From assembly GCA_030803735.1 (NCBI GenBank), contig JAURUC010000001.1, positions 3,427,501-3,491,500 on the forward strand: a DNA stretch of 64,000 nt. Direction: 5' to 3'. Each line of letters begins with the position of its first letter. Position 1 is the stretch's first letter. The DNA comes from Actinopolyspora lacussalsi. Lineage in GTDB: Bacteria > Actinomycetota > Actinomycetes > Mycobacteriales > Pseudonocardiaceae. Both the position numbers and the translations under genes were made by a program. This document shows positions 46,066-52,956 of the stretch, in pieces. The notes beneath the pieces were generated by a model that was not told where the DNA came from, did no database searches, and was given only the letters and a program-made list of their open reading frames with translations.

Positions 46066-48069
46066 TTACTCGCCCTCAACATGGAAATCATAACTGGTCA
46101 AACCTGCTGCATTACGTGCGAGGTTAACCATTTCGTGGTCGAACTTCGCAATCTGCACAGGGATGATGTATTTACCTGAGTAGGTTTTCATGCGGACGAA
46201 ACCAACGTCCTCGGCACGAATCAGGCTGGAGGCCCACACCTTAAAATCGTAGTAGTGCGCCAACTCCTTGGTCTCGAAGTCAGAGTTGAGGTGCGCAACT
46301 AGCCAATTTGATGTGTTCGATAAGATGCGCTTGTCAACAGAGGTGACTTCCTGAGTCGCATAGATGAGGCCCATCTTATACTTAGCTGCCTCTTTAGAGA
46401 GCCTCACCCACGGGTCGTCAGCTACTTCACGCCCGCCGCGTTCGAATAAATTATGTGCCTCCTCAACGACGATCTGCATACGCACCGGTTTTTCATCTGA
46501 GCGGAAACGTTCTCCCGCTTGATTCAGGAGATGTGTCACGATACGTTCGGACATAACTTTACCGACGATATCGTTGCCGCTCGACAGATCGACAATAGAA
46601 AGACGACCAGCAAGCATGTCTTTCCATAGCGACTCTGCAACATCTCCCACCGATTGGGAGGAGTGAAACGGGCGTATTGAACTTATTGCGGACGTTATCC
46701 CAGTATAATTATAAACTCCATATATATCGGCAAATCGACAGTTTTCATCGTGCCACTTTGGGAATTCGTCTGGTTGTTTGCCCACCCAGTTGGCAAGAGC
46801 AAGTGCTGCGCCAGGTGACGGAACTTTGTACTTCCCTGCTCCGGCTTTCGTAAGCTGGTTTGGGTTCTTTTTTAGGAACTCCTGCGCCTTATCCTCGGAC
46901 AACGCGATTCGAAGATCTTGTGGCAGCGTTGATGATTCGAAACCGCACTTTTTTAGCAGGCCATAGAAACCGACGAGCGCCCATCCCCATCGACTGTGTG
47001 CACTATGATCATTGCGATCGGGCTCGGTGAGGTCTGCCGCCCGGAAGCGCTTAGCATAGTTTGTGTTAACCGAAACCGAGGCATCGCTAACAAGTCCCCA
47101 GGCTGCATCTAGAACGTCTCGATCATAAAAATTCAGGCGCAGCGATTTCTCGCGAGAATCAGAGTTATCTGGATATACCTTGTATATTCTGACAGTGTTA
47201 TCATCATCGCCAAGTAGGCGGAGACCAGTCCCATCCTGATCGTTGACGTTGGCGTACTCCCCTTGCGGGTCAAAGATCAACTGACCGATTGACTGGCTGT
47301 GTTCTGACCCATAGCGATGGACAGCAGTGACCAGGGTTTTAATTGTGTTGGACTTTCCCGTGCGCGTCATGCCAAATACTGCGGTCTTGCGACTGATGAA
47401 GTCGGCTACGTCAATCCGTACATCTGCCTTGTCGGTTCCAGCGACCAGGGCCTTACGACGGGTGGCAGAGAATCGGACCTTGCCGATCGCGAGCGCATCG
47501 CGAGAATTAGCGGGCTCGGGGTAGGACGCGAGCCAGGAGAGAACCTCGGTCGAAGGCAAGAATACCTGATATCGCGCAGACACGAGAACGTTGTCGATAT
47601 CAGCGCCGTACTCGATCGTGGCGTCGCGCGCGTCGGATTCCGTGTAAAAGGTGCCGAGTACCTCGCAATCGAAGGCGGACTGCTGTAACTCGTTGCGGGT
47701 CAAATCATCTGTGACGTCGTCGAAGCTAACACCCGATGCAGCTGCATCACGAACTACGGCGAGCCGAGTCTGGACCAGCTCAGACTCGTTCGGGAGGTCG
47801 GCAGTGCTGCGCACGCGCAACAAGATAACTTCTTGATCTTCGAGGACAAAGCCTGATTCGGTGTTCTCCCCAGCCACGGCGAGCAGGAAGCCACCCCTTG
47901 GCACACCGCCTGCTGCTTGCTTCTTGAAGTCATCAGTCAGGACCACCGCGGAGTCATAATCTAGGCGGAAGATGCCGCCGACGGGGATACATCCCTTGTT
48001 GACCAGGGCAGTCAGTGGCTTTCGCAGCTGTGTGGTGGTCTGAACCGCGTCTGCAATCCCCGCGCTCAT
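46066..48069 (-). CDS. HerA-type hexameric DNA translocase
   Basis: A 667-residue ATPase. The first 200 residues hold the beta-barrel (HAS-like) domain. Walker A is GMTRTGKS at 233-240, followed by LIFDPQGEYAN near 265. Walker B is MQIVVEEAHNLFERGG near 531, then the sensor/arginine region YKMGLIYATQEVTSVDKRILSNTSNWLVAHL. This is the canonical HerA order. HerA pumps DNA into a nuclease partner, here most likely the NurA-like protein encoded directly downstream. It is the first gene of the operon. Related HerA proteins act in several known phage-defence systems with other effectors. Confidence 0.9.
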   Translation of the reverse strand: MSAGIADAVQTTTQLRKPLTALVNKGCIPVGGIFRLDYDSAVVLTDDFKKQAAGGVPRGGFLLAVAGENTESGFVLEDQEVILLRVRSTADLPNESELVQTRLAVVRDAAASGVSFDDVTDDLTRNELQQSAFDCEVLGTFYTESDARDATIEYGADIDNVLVSARYQVFLPSTEVLSWLASYPEPANSRDALAIGKVRFSATRRKALVAGTDKADVRIDVADFISRKTAVFGMTRTGKSNTIKTLVTAVHRYGSEHSQSIGQLIFDPQGEYANVNDQDGTGLRLLGDDDNTVRIYKVYPDNSDSREKSLRLNFYDRDVLDAAWGLVSDASVSVNTNYAKRFRAADLTEPDRNDHSAHSRWGWALVGFYGLLKKCGFESSTLPQDLRIALSEDKAQEFLKKNPNQLTKAGAGKYKVPSPGAALALANWVGKQPDEFPKWHDENCRFADIYGVYNYTGITSAISSIRPFHSSQSVGDVAESLWKDMLAGRLSIVDLSSGNDIVGKVMSERIVTHLLNQAGERFRSDEKPVRMQIVVEEAHNLFERGGREVADDPWVRLSKEAAKYKMGLIYATQEVTSVDKRILSNTSNWLVAHLNSDFETKELAHYYDFKVWASSLIRAEDVGFVRMKTYSGKYIIPVQIAKFDHEMVNLARNAAGLTSYDFHVEGE

Positions 48070-48436
48070 GCATCTCCCGTCTGTGCAGCATGTGCCCTGA
48101 CTCTCCCCACGAAAGTATCACCAGGCACCGATAAGTCTGATGGCTTGTCGCACTAGGTTATGCTGTCGTTACTCGCTGAGAGTTGAGGCGCTCACCTCGC
48201 TTTATACACTGCTGACGCACAGCGTCGAAGGTCTGCAACTGTCAGGTAAGATCCCTGTTTCTGCCGCACAAGTTCGGGAACGAGCACGGCCTGGGGTTGA
48301 CGACGAGCGGTCAACCCGAGATCGATCCAGCCAACAACATCCCAACAACATTGGGCGGTCAAACAGGGGCAACGCCGGACAACACGTGTACACCCGCATC
48401 GCAGGTCAAAACGGCTGTCCTGACATGTCCGTCGGA
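48070..48436. other. Upstream region of the HerA operon to att copy 3
   Basis: These 367 bases should contain the promoter for the leftward operon. I see no convincing gene. An antisense open frame extends across the att site but encodes a known artefact of tRNA-Gly sequence. Confidence 0.45.
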
Positions 48437-48482
48437 TTCCCAAGCTGAGAACGCGGGTTCGATTCCCGTCACCCGCTCCAAC
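48437..48482 (+). repeat. att copy 3 (right boundary of the array)
   Basis: It matches the tRNA-Gly 3' half at 45 of 46 bases (GATTCCC in place of GATCCCC). A terminator with a T-run follows, so this is probably the original chromosomal attR. Confidence 0.9.
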
Positions 48483-48486
48483 GGTG

Positions 48487-48529
48487 AAGGCCCAGGCCAG
48501 GAATTTCCGGGTTCCGCCTGGGCCTTTTT
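48487..48529 (+). terminator. Original tRNA-Gly terminator
   Basis: AAGGCCCAGGC (48487-48497) pairs with GCCTGGGCCTT (48516-48526), with a run of five T at 48525-48529. It is a classic intrinsic terminator and a close relative of the hairpin after att copy 2. Confidence 0.85.
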
Positions 48530-48656
48530 CGTGCGCGGGGGTTGGCGGCTTCCGGCAGTGGGCCCCGGCGCGGCTACGCGCCGAAGCTCGTCGGTCGGCT
48601 ACCCCGGAAGCGGCTTTCAGTCCGCGAGAGGCGAGGACTCCGGCTGGATCGCGAGC

Positions 48657-48729
48657 TCGGAAACCGCAGTGTCCACGGTTTCCTTGAGCCGCAACAGGTT
48701 GGTGCGGCTCATCGTGAGCACGATCGGGG
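48657..48729 (-). pseudogene. Fragment of the 85-residue element gene
   Basis: 73 bases match 37225-37297 with few differences and would encode the MSRTNLLRLKETVDTAVSE-like end. The rest of the gene is absent. Confidence 0.8.
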
Positions 48730-48787
48730 CGAGCCGCACTGACTACAACCTTGCCACACATCAACCGTGTCACCAACCGGGATCTCG

Positions 48788-49105
48788 CTACGGGTGACGG
48801 GCTCGGTTGTCGCAGTGCTTGCAGCGTTGATTCGCCCGGAGCTCGACGTTGGCGCCGGCGTTCGCGGCGATGACGTCGCCGTTTCCGATGCGCTCCCAGG
48901 CACGCGGCACGTCGCGGATCTCTCCCCAGCTGGAGAAATCGGGATGGTCACCCTTGTGGAAGCAGCCGGGAATATGCGCCATCCCCGCCGGGCTGATGAG
49001 GATCAGAGCAGGCGCGGGCTGCCCGGCAGGCTTGGGTTTCCGAGTGTGTTCACACTGCCCGACAGGCAGATCGCATCGCTCGCAGCGAGACTCACCAGAC
49101 GACAT
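48788..49105 (-). CDS. Small CxxC-containing hypothetical protein
   Basis: A 105-residue protein. Two cysteine pairs (CERCDLPVGQC near the start and CKHC near the end) suggest a zinc-binding unit. The middle has ALILISPAGMAHIPGCFHKGDHPDFSSWGE. Proteins of this kind are frequent in actinomycete phages and integrative elements and have no assigned role. It lies inside relic C and may be its last intact gene. The ribosome site is weak. Confidence 0.6.
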   Translation of the reverse strand: MSSGESRCERCDLPVGQCEHTRKPKPAGQPAPALILISPAGMAHIPGCFHKGDHPDFSSWGEIRDVPRAWERIGNGDVIAANAGANVELRANQRCKHCDNRARHP

Positions 49106-49189
49106 GGCCCCATAGTGCGCTTCCAGGCATGACCTTGTGTGCCATTCGCGGTGATCTGTTCCATTCTGACCAGGCTCGCGGTGAGCTTC

Positions 49190-49210
49190 CGGGCCACACG
49201 CGGGCCACTA
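49190..49210. repeat. 21-bp repeat, copy 3 (in relic C)
   Basis: Twenty of 21 bases match copies 1 and 2. The one change (T to C) is near the end. Confidence 0.75.
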
Positions 49211-49345
49211 AGCTCGCTCGACCCCGGTCAATGACGCTCCCAGCGGGCCACCTCGAACCGCAGGACTGGAGCCAAGCGCGAACACGAGTATCGGCTTGCC
49301 GAGCAGGAATCCGCAGGCGCCGCCTCTCGCTCGTGCGCGCACGGC

Positions 49346-50389
49346 TCAGCCGTAGTCGGCGAACAGCCGTCCGTTCACGCCGTCGACCGTCATGAAGCCG
49401 CCGTAGGGGACGATCCACTGTGGTCTGGTGTGTCCGCAGGGCGGGCCGACCACGACGACCGCGTCCGGGTTGTAGGCGTGCACCACGGAAATCGCGGTGT
49501 CGCGCTGCTCCGCTCGGTTCTCCCGCCGCTGCTCGGCCGTGGGACGCACGGTGAAGTTCGAGGTCGGCGGACGGGCGACGACTACCGCGTCAACCGCACG
49601 CAGGATCCCGCGTTCCCCGAGGGAACGGAGGATCCAACCGAACTCCCGCGCGGGGATCAATTCCTCCGAGGACTCCAGGAGCAGCACACCTCCGTCGAGT
49701 ACGGCCGGATCAACCGGAAAACGCCCGGCCGTGAGGAGCCACTGCAGCACCTCGACGCACCCGCCCCAAGTCCTGCCGGTGCGGGATTCGGCAGGACCGG
49801 CCCAGGTCCAGGACTCGGTCGGCTCGCGCTCGCCGAATTCGCCGAGTGCGCGGGGATCGTTCCAGTCATGCCCGATGTCCTCGGACTCACCCGGCTCGGT
49901 GAGCTCGATGCGTTCGCCGGTGAGCAGCGCGGCCCGCAGCGACCGCTCGTGGATCGGATCGACGTGTGGTCCCGGACCCAGCTGAACCTGGGTCGAGCCG
50001 CCGTAGTAACCGGGCACCCCGAGCGTCCAGAGCCGATTCAGCAGGTTCGTGTTGTCGCTGTACCCGAGCAAGGGTTTGGGATCGTTGGCGACGAGTTCGG
50101 CGTCCAGGTGCGGCACGACCGTGATCTGGTCCTCCCCACCACTCGTGGTCAGCACCGCCCGGATCTCCGGATCGGCGAAGGCAGCGTTGAGGTCCGCCGC
50201 GCGTTCGCGCGCGGTGGCGTCGAGCTTCCGAGTGGTCGGAAACTCGACGGGCACGAGACCCGTGATGTCCCGCAGCCGTCGCAACGCCTGCTCGTGCACG
50301 GCGGAACCGACCGCGGGAGCAGCGAAGGACGGCGACAGCACAGCGATCCTGTCGCCGGGCCGGGCCTTCCGGGGGTGGACGAACGCCAT
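49346..50389 (-). CDS. S66-family peptidase (LD-carboxypeptidase/MccF-like)
   Basis: A 347-residue serine peptidase. The nucleophile lies in LLGYSDNTNLLNRLW (the GYSD elbow). The Glu and His of the triad are expected in VLLLESSEE and VVVGPPCGHTRPQW. Family members trim murein tetrapeptides, or, in the MccF branch, inactivate microcin C-like compounds. The extra residues upstream of the ATG at 50389 are not conserved, so this start is chosen. It is the first clear chromosomal gene to the right of the mobile array. Confidence 0.9.
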   Translation of the reverse strand: MAFVHPRKARPGDRIAVLSPSFAAPAVGSAVHEQALRRLRDITGLVPVEFPTTRKLDATARERAADLNAAFADPEIRAVLTTSGGEDQITVVPHLDAELVANDPKPLLGYSDNTNLLNRLWTLGVPGYYGGSTQVQLGPGPHVDPIHERSLRAALLTGERIELTEPGESEDIGHDWNDPRALGEFGEREPTESWTWAGPAESRTGRTWGGCVEVLQWLLTAGRFPVDPAVLDGGVLLLESSEELIPAREFGWILRSLGERGILRAVDAVVVARPPTSNFTVRPTAEQRRENRAEQRDTAISVVHAYNPDAVVVVGPPCGHTRPQWIVPYGGFMTVDGVNGRLFADYG

Positions 50390-50509
50390 GTGACCGACTC
50401 TAGGAGTGCTGTCACCTCGTTTCCCGCAGCGGTGACGCGGGCTCACATCCGGACGATTCAGCACGCCCCTCGGAATGCGACCGGTGCTCGGCGCACAGCC
50501 ACGAACAAC

Positions 50510-51040
50510 TCAGGCCGCGAGCGTCCGCATCGCGGCCTCCGCGAACCGACGAGCCGTGGTGCAGGTCGACGGATCCTCATCACTGTAGGACTGATCAACC
50601 TCGACTCGCAGCGACTGCCCACCGGCCACATCGACATACACCCTGCATCTGCCATCCGGCTTCGGGCGTTCGGTTTCATACCACACCTTGATCGTACGAA
50701 ATCCCTGAATCCGGGAACCTTCCTCGGATCTCGCACGATCAAAAGGAGGATCAGTCCACCGGCCGATGCCGTGATTCGTTACAGTACTCACGTATATACT
50801 ATTCCCAGTACTGATACTGTAAAAGCAGGTACTACCTTCGGTATCGATCCCGGGAACGGAATCAGCCTTCTGCACTTCCTGAGTTATCCGCATCCCTTGC
50901 AGCGACTCGCTGTTGATCAGGTCGCACGGCTTCACATCACTCACCGACAACTCCCTGGGACGGTCCGACGAACCACACGCCGAGACCACCCCCAACCCCA
51001 CCAACAACACGGCAGCAACACGTAACGCCCGCCCGATCAT
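50510..51040 (-). CDS. DUF3558 lipoprotein
   Basis: A 176-residue lipoprotein. The signal peptide ends in a lipobox with Cys22 (GVVSACGSS). The mature part matches DUF3558, with VKPCDLINSESL, a central STCFYS, and a C-terminal CTTARRFAEAAMRTL. The two cysteines probably form a disulfide. DUF3558 lipoproteins are common in actinomycetes, often beside WXG100-like genes as here. Their role is unknown. It overlaps the next gene upstream by four bases. Confidence 0.88.
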   Translation of the reverse strand: MIGRALRVAAVLLVGLGVVSACGSSDRPRELSVSDVKPCDLINSESLQGMRITQEVQKADSVPGIDTEGSTCFYSISTGNSIYVSTVTNHGIGRWTDPPFDRARSEEGSRIQGFRTIKVWYETERPKPDGRCRVYVDVAGGQSLRVEVDQSYSDEDPSTCTTARRFAEAAMRTLAA

Positions 51041-51534
51041 CCGAAATACCTCAGCTTCAACTCGGTCGCCCTCGCCTGGTAATCCTGCACCAACCGGGTA
51101 GCCGCCTCGACCACCCGCGCGGCGAACTCCTCCTCCCGCAGTTCGCGCAGGCTGCCGCGCTTGATCCGCGCGGTGAACTCGTCCATGCCCACGGCCGACA
51201 ACGCGAAGCGGCCGTCGCTCGACTCGCCGTGAGACTTCACCGCACGGGACTCCGCCTGGAAATCGGAGTCGTGCTGATCACGCGGCTCGATGTCCAGGTT
51301 GGTCCAGCTGATCGCGTCCTGATACTGCCGCTGCCACCCCGCGTACAACAGCCGCGCCATACTCGCCAGCGCCCGCTCCAGAGCGCGCTCGTCGGCGAAC
51401 TCGTACACGCTCTCGCCGAACGAGAGCGAGAACTCGGTGCGGTTGCGCAACTCGGCGTGAACGTCCATCCCCGGGGCGCTCGCCCGTACCCGGATGTTGT
51501 CCAGCCGCTCGGCCAGCTCGCCCACTGCTCTCAC
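51037..51534 (-). CDS. Hypothetical protein of a secretion-associated cluster
   Basis: A 165-residue soluble protein, coupled to the DUF3558 gene by an ATGA overlap. The N-terminal half (IRVRASAPGMDVHAELRNRTEFSLSFG, then a long helix YEFADERALERALASMARLL) faintly resembles YbaB-like proteins of actinomycete type VII clusters. The C-terminus is helical (LVQDYQARATELKLRYFG). Function unknown; the context suggests a chaperone or regulator of the WXG100-like partner. Confidence 0.7.
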   Translation of the reverse strand: MRAVGELAERLDNIRVRASAPGMDVHAELRNRTEFSLSFGESVYEFADERALERALASMARLLYAGWQRQYQDAISWTNLDIEPRDQHDSDFQAESRAVKSHGESSDGRFALSAVGMDEFTARIKRGSLRELREEEFAARVVEAATRLVQDYQARATELKLRYFG

Positions 51535-51539
51535 TCCTC

Positions 51540-52451
51540 CTAGTCGTGACCGCCGACGCCCTTGTCGCTGGTGAGTACACTGCCCGACATGCCCGCGAGC
51601 TTCGGCCGCGCCGAGACGAACGGGGAATCCGATTTGTTCTGCCGATCGACCTCACCGGCGTAATCGTTCAGCGCCTTGGTGATCTTGCCCTGTTCCTTAC
51701 GGATATACGTGGTGGCCTCACCGATCGTCTCCTTCATGGAGTTGATGACCTGCTCCGCCGAACCGCCGCTCTTTTTCACCACCTCGTAGCCCTTCTGCGC
51801 CGCGCCTCCCACGGCGGAGGCGGCGCCCACCGCCGCGAAGGCCACCGAGGCACCGCCGGTGAACGGGATGGCCCCGATCGCTGCCACCGCACCGGCCACC
51901 GACAGCGTGAAGGAGATGTCGCTCTTGCCGCAGCTGGCCACGTTGTCCAATCCAGCAAGAGTGTCGTCTGCAATTTTTTCGATATCTTTTCTAGTTTTTT
52001 CCCAAACCTCCTGATCCGCCTCGACCGCACCTTTCATAATCCCCAGCACCAGGAACTGGTTGCTCGCGATGGCGGGGAACGGGTCGAGGAAGTTGGCCTT
52101 GAACGCGTGAGCGGCCCTCCCACTCCAGTCGTTCAGGTCATCGGCCGCCGTCTCGATCGACCGCAGGTCCTCGTTCGCACCGATGGAGTCCCCGCTGATG
52201 GGGTCCCTCATCTGCGCACCGTTCGACAGAGAGCTCATGGCACCGTGCAGCTGATCGATGATCCCCTGGTAGTTCCCCGGATCCGGAATTCGGGTGAACG
52301 GTTCGAACAGGGGTGTCGCGCAGTCCTGGTACTTCTCCTTGATCCTGCCGTAGTCGGGCCTGCCGCCGTACTGGGCCAGCTGGCGGTATTCCGCGTCGAC
52401 GGCGCCTTCCTCGATCTCTTTCGCCTTGGACATCAGCTCGTCGAAACTCAT
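51540..52451 (-). CDS. Putative WXG100-associated secreted protein
   Basis: A 303-residue protein. The N-terminal 150 residues are helical (MSFDELMSKAKEIEEGAVDA and on). A long hydrophobic glycine/alanine stretch, GAIPFTGGASVAFAAVGAAS, near residues 195-225 may cross or insert into a membrane. The C-terminus is charged (RKEQGKITKALNDYAGEV). The plan resembles LXG or type VII substrate proteins that are encoded after a small WXG-like partner. The ATG at 52451 overlaps that partner's stop by four bases. A short patch near 51,960-52,020 is AT-rich. Family not recognised. Confidence 0.7.
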   Translation of the reverse strand: MSFDELMSKAKEIEEGAVDAEYRQLAQYGGRPDYGRIKEKYQDCATPLFEPFTRIPDPGNYQGIIDQLHGAMSSLSNGAQMRDPISGDSIGANEDLRSIETAADDLNDWSGRAAHAFKANFLDPFPAIASNQFLVLGIMKGAVEADQEVWEKTRKDIEKIADDTLAGLDNVASCGKSDISFTLSVAGAVAAIGAIPFTGGASVAFAAVGAASAVGGAAQKGYEVVKKSGGSAEQVINSMKETIGEATTYIRKEQGKITKALNDYAGEVDRQNKSDSPFVSARPKLAGMSGSVLTSDKGVGGHD

Positions 52452-52822
52452 GAGTTCCCCTCCGGCTTCGGGGTGCCCTGCTCCTCCATCAACCGATCCA
52501 GCTCGTCCGAAACTCCTTGATCGGCCTCCGCGTACATCCGCACGGTCTCGTGCAACGCGTCCGCGGTCTCGTCCAGGCTGGTTTTGGTCGACTTCAGCAC
52601 GCCGGTGATCGCGCCGTGCAGCTGGCCGTACGCCTGGGCCATCGAACCGCCCGAACCCTGGAACTGCTCCGGCACGCCGGACAAGCCGTTCACCGCGCCC
52701 TGTGCGTCCTCGCACTGGCCGAGCGCCTTGTCGTAGACCCCGGACACCGTGGGCAAGTAGTCCTTGGCGACCTTCTCCAGGCGGTACAGGTCGACGCCGA
52801 AACCCGATCCGCTGCCCGTCAT
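52448..52822 (-). CDS. WXG100-like (ESX-type) small helical protein
   Basis: A 124-residue helical protein of the size and shape of ESX/WXG100-like partners. Two long helices are separated by a glycine/serine turn (PEQFQGSGGSMAQAYGQLHG) in place of a strict WXG. The end (YAEADQGVSDELDRLMEEQG) resembles the YxxxD/E export signal region of type VII substrates. It would pair with the larger protein encoded directly downstream. The gene starts the four-gene leftward cluster. Confidence 0.8.
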   Translation of the reverse strand: MTGSGSGFGVDLYRLEKVAKDYLPTVSGVYDKALGQCEDAQGAVNGLSGVPEQFQGSGGSMAQAYGQLHGAITGVLKSTKTSLDETADALHETVRMYAEADQGVSDELDRLMEEQGTPKPEGNS

Positions 52823-52956
52823 GTTCGCTCCTCGTATCGGCTACAACCAGGGCAAGCTACCAGCCGAACGAGCGCTGCCTGGCCCATTCGCGGAACTCAG
52901 CCCGAAACCCAGCCGAGCAATGGAAGCCGGCAGTACACAGCGGAACGTGCCGGGAA

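Larger units (their letters stand above)
42208..48482. mobile_element. Integrase-less passenger segment (cis-mobilizable element, element B)
   Basis: It is bounded by att copies 2 and 3 (6.2 kb) and lacks integrase, excisionase, initiator and transfer genes. Its GC content, about 50-55% in sampled lines, is lower than the chromosome. It carries the HerA-NurA-methyltransferase operon and a broken gene. With the flanking att sites it could move only with the help of element A. Confidence 0.75.
48483..49310. mobile_element. Decayed remains of a third, related element (relic C)
   Basis: It contains a 73-bp piece of an element A gene, a small zinc-finger-like gene, copy 3 of the 21-bp repeat, and a stretch (about 49186-49290) similar to the flank before att copy 2, including ACGAGTATCGG. 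Where att would follow, only a weakly similar sequence remains (49290-49310). No integrase is left. Confidence 0.65.

Noticed and set aside
48192..48776. Antisense open frame across att copy 3 with GDGNRTRVLSLGI
   Set aside because: Another tRNA antisense artefact, here from the duplicated tRNA 3' half.
28890..49310. Insertion sequences or transposases within the mobile array
   Set aside because: No transposase frame or terminal inverted repeats were found; movement is explained by the tyrosine integrase and att sites.
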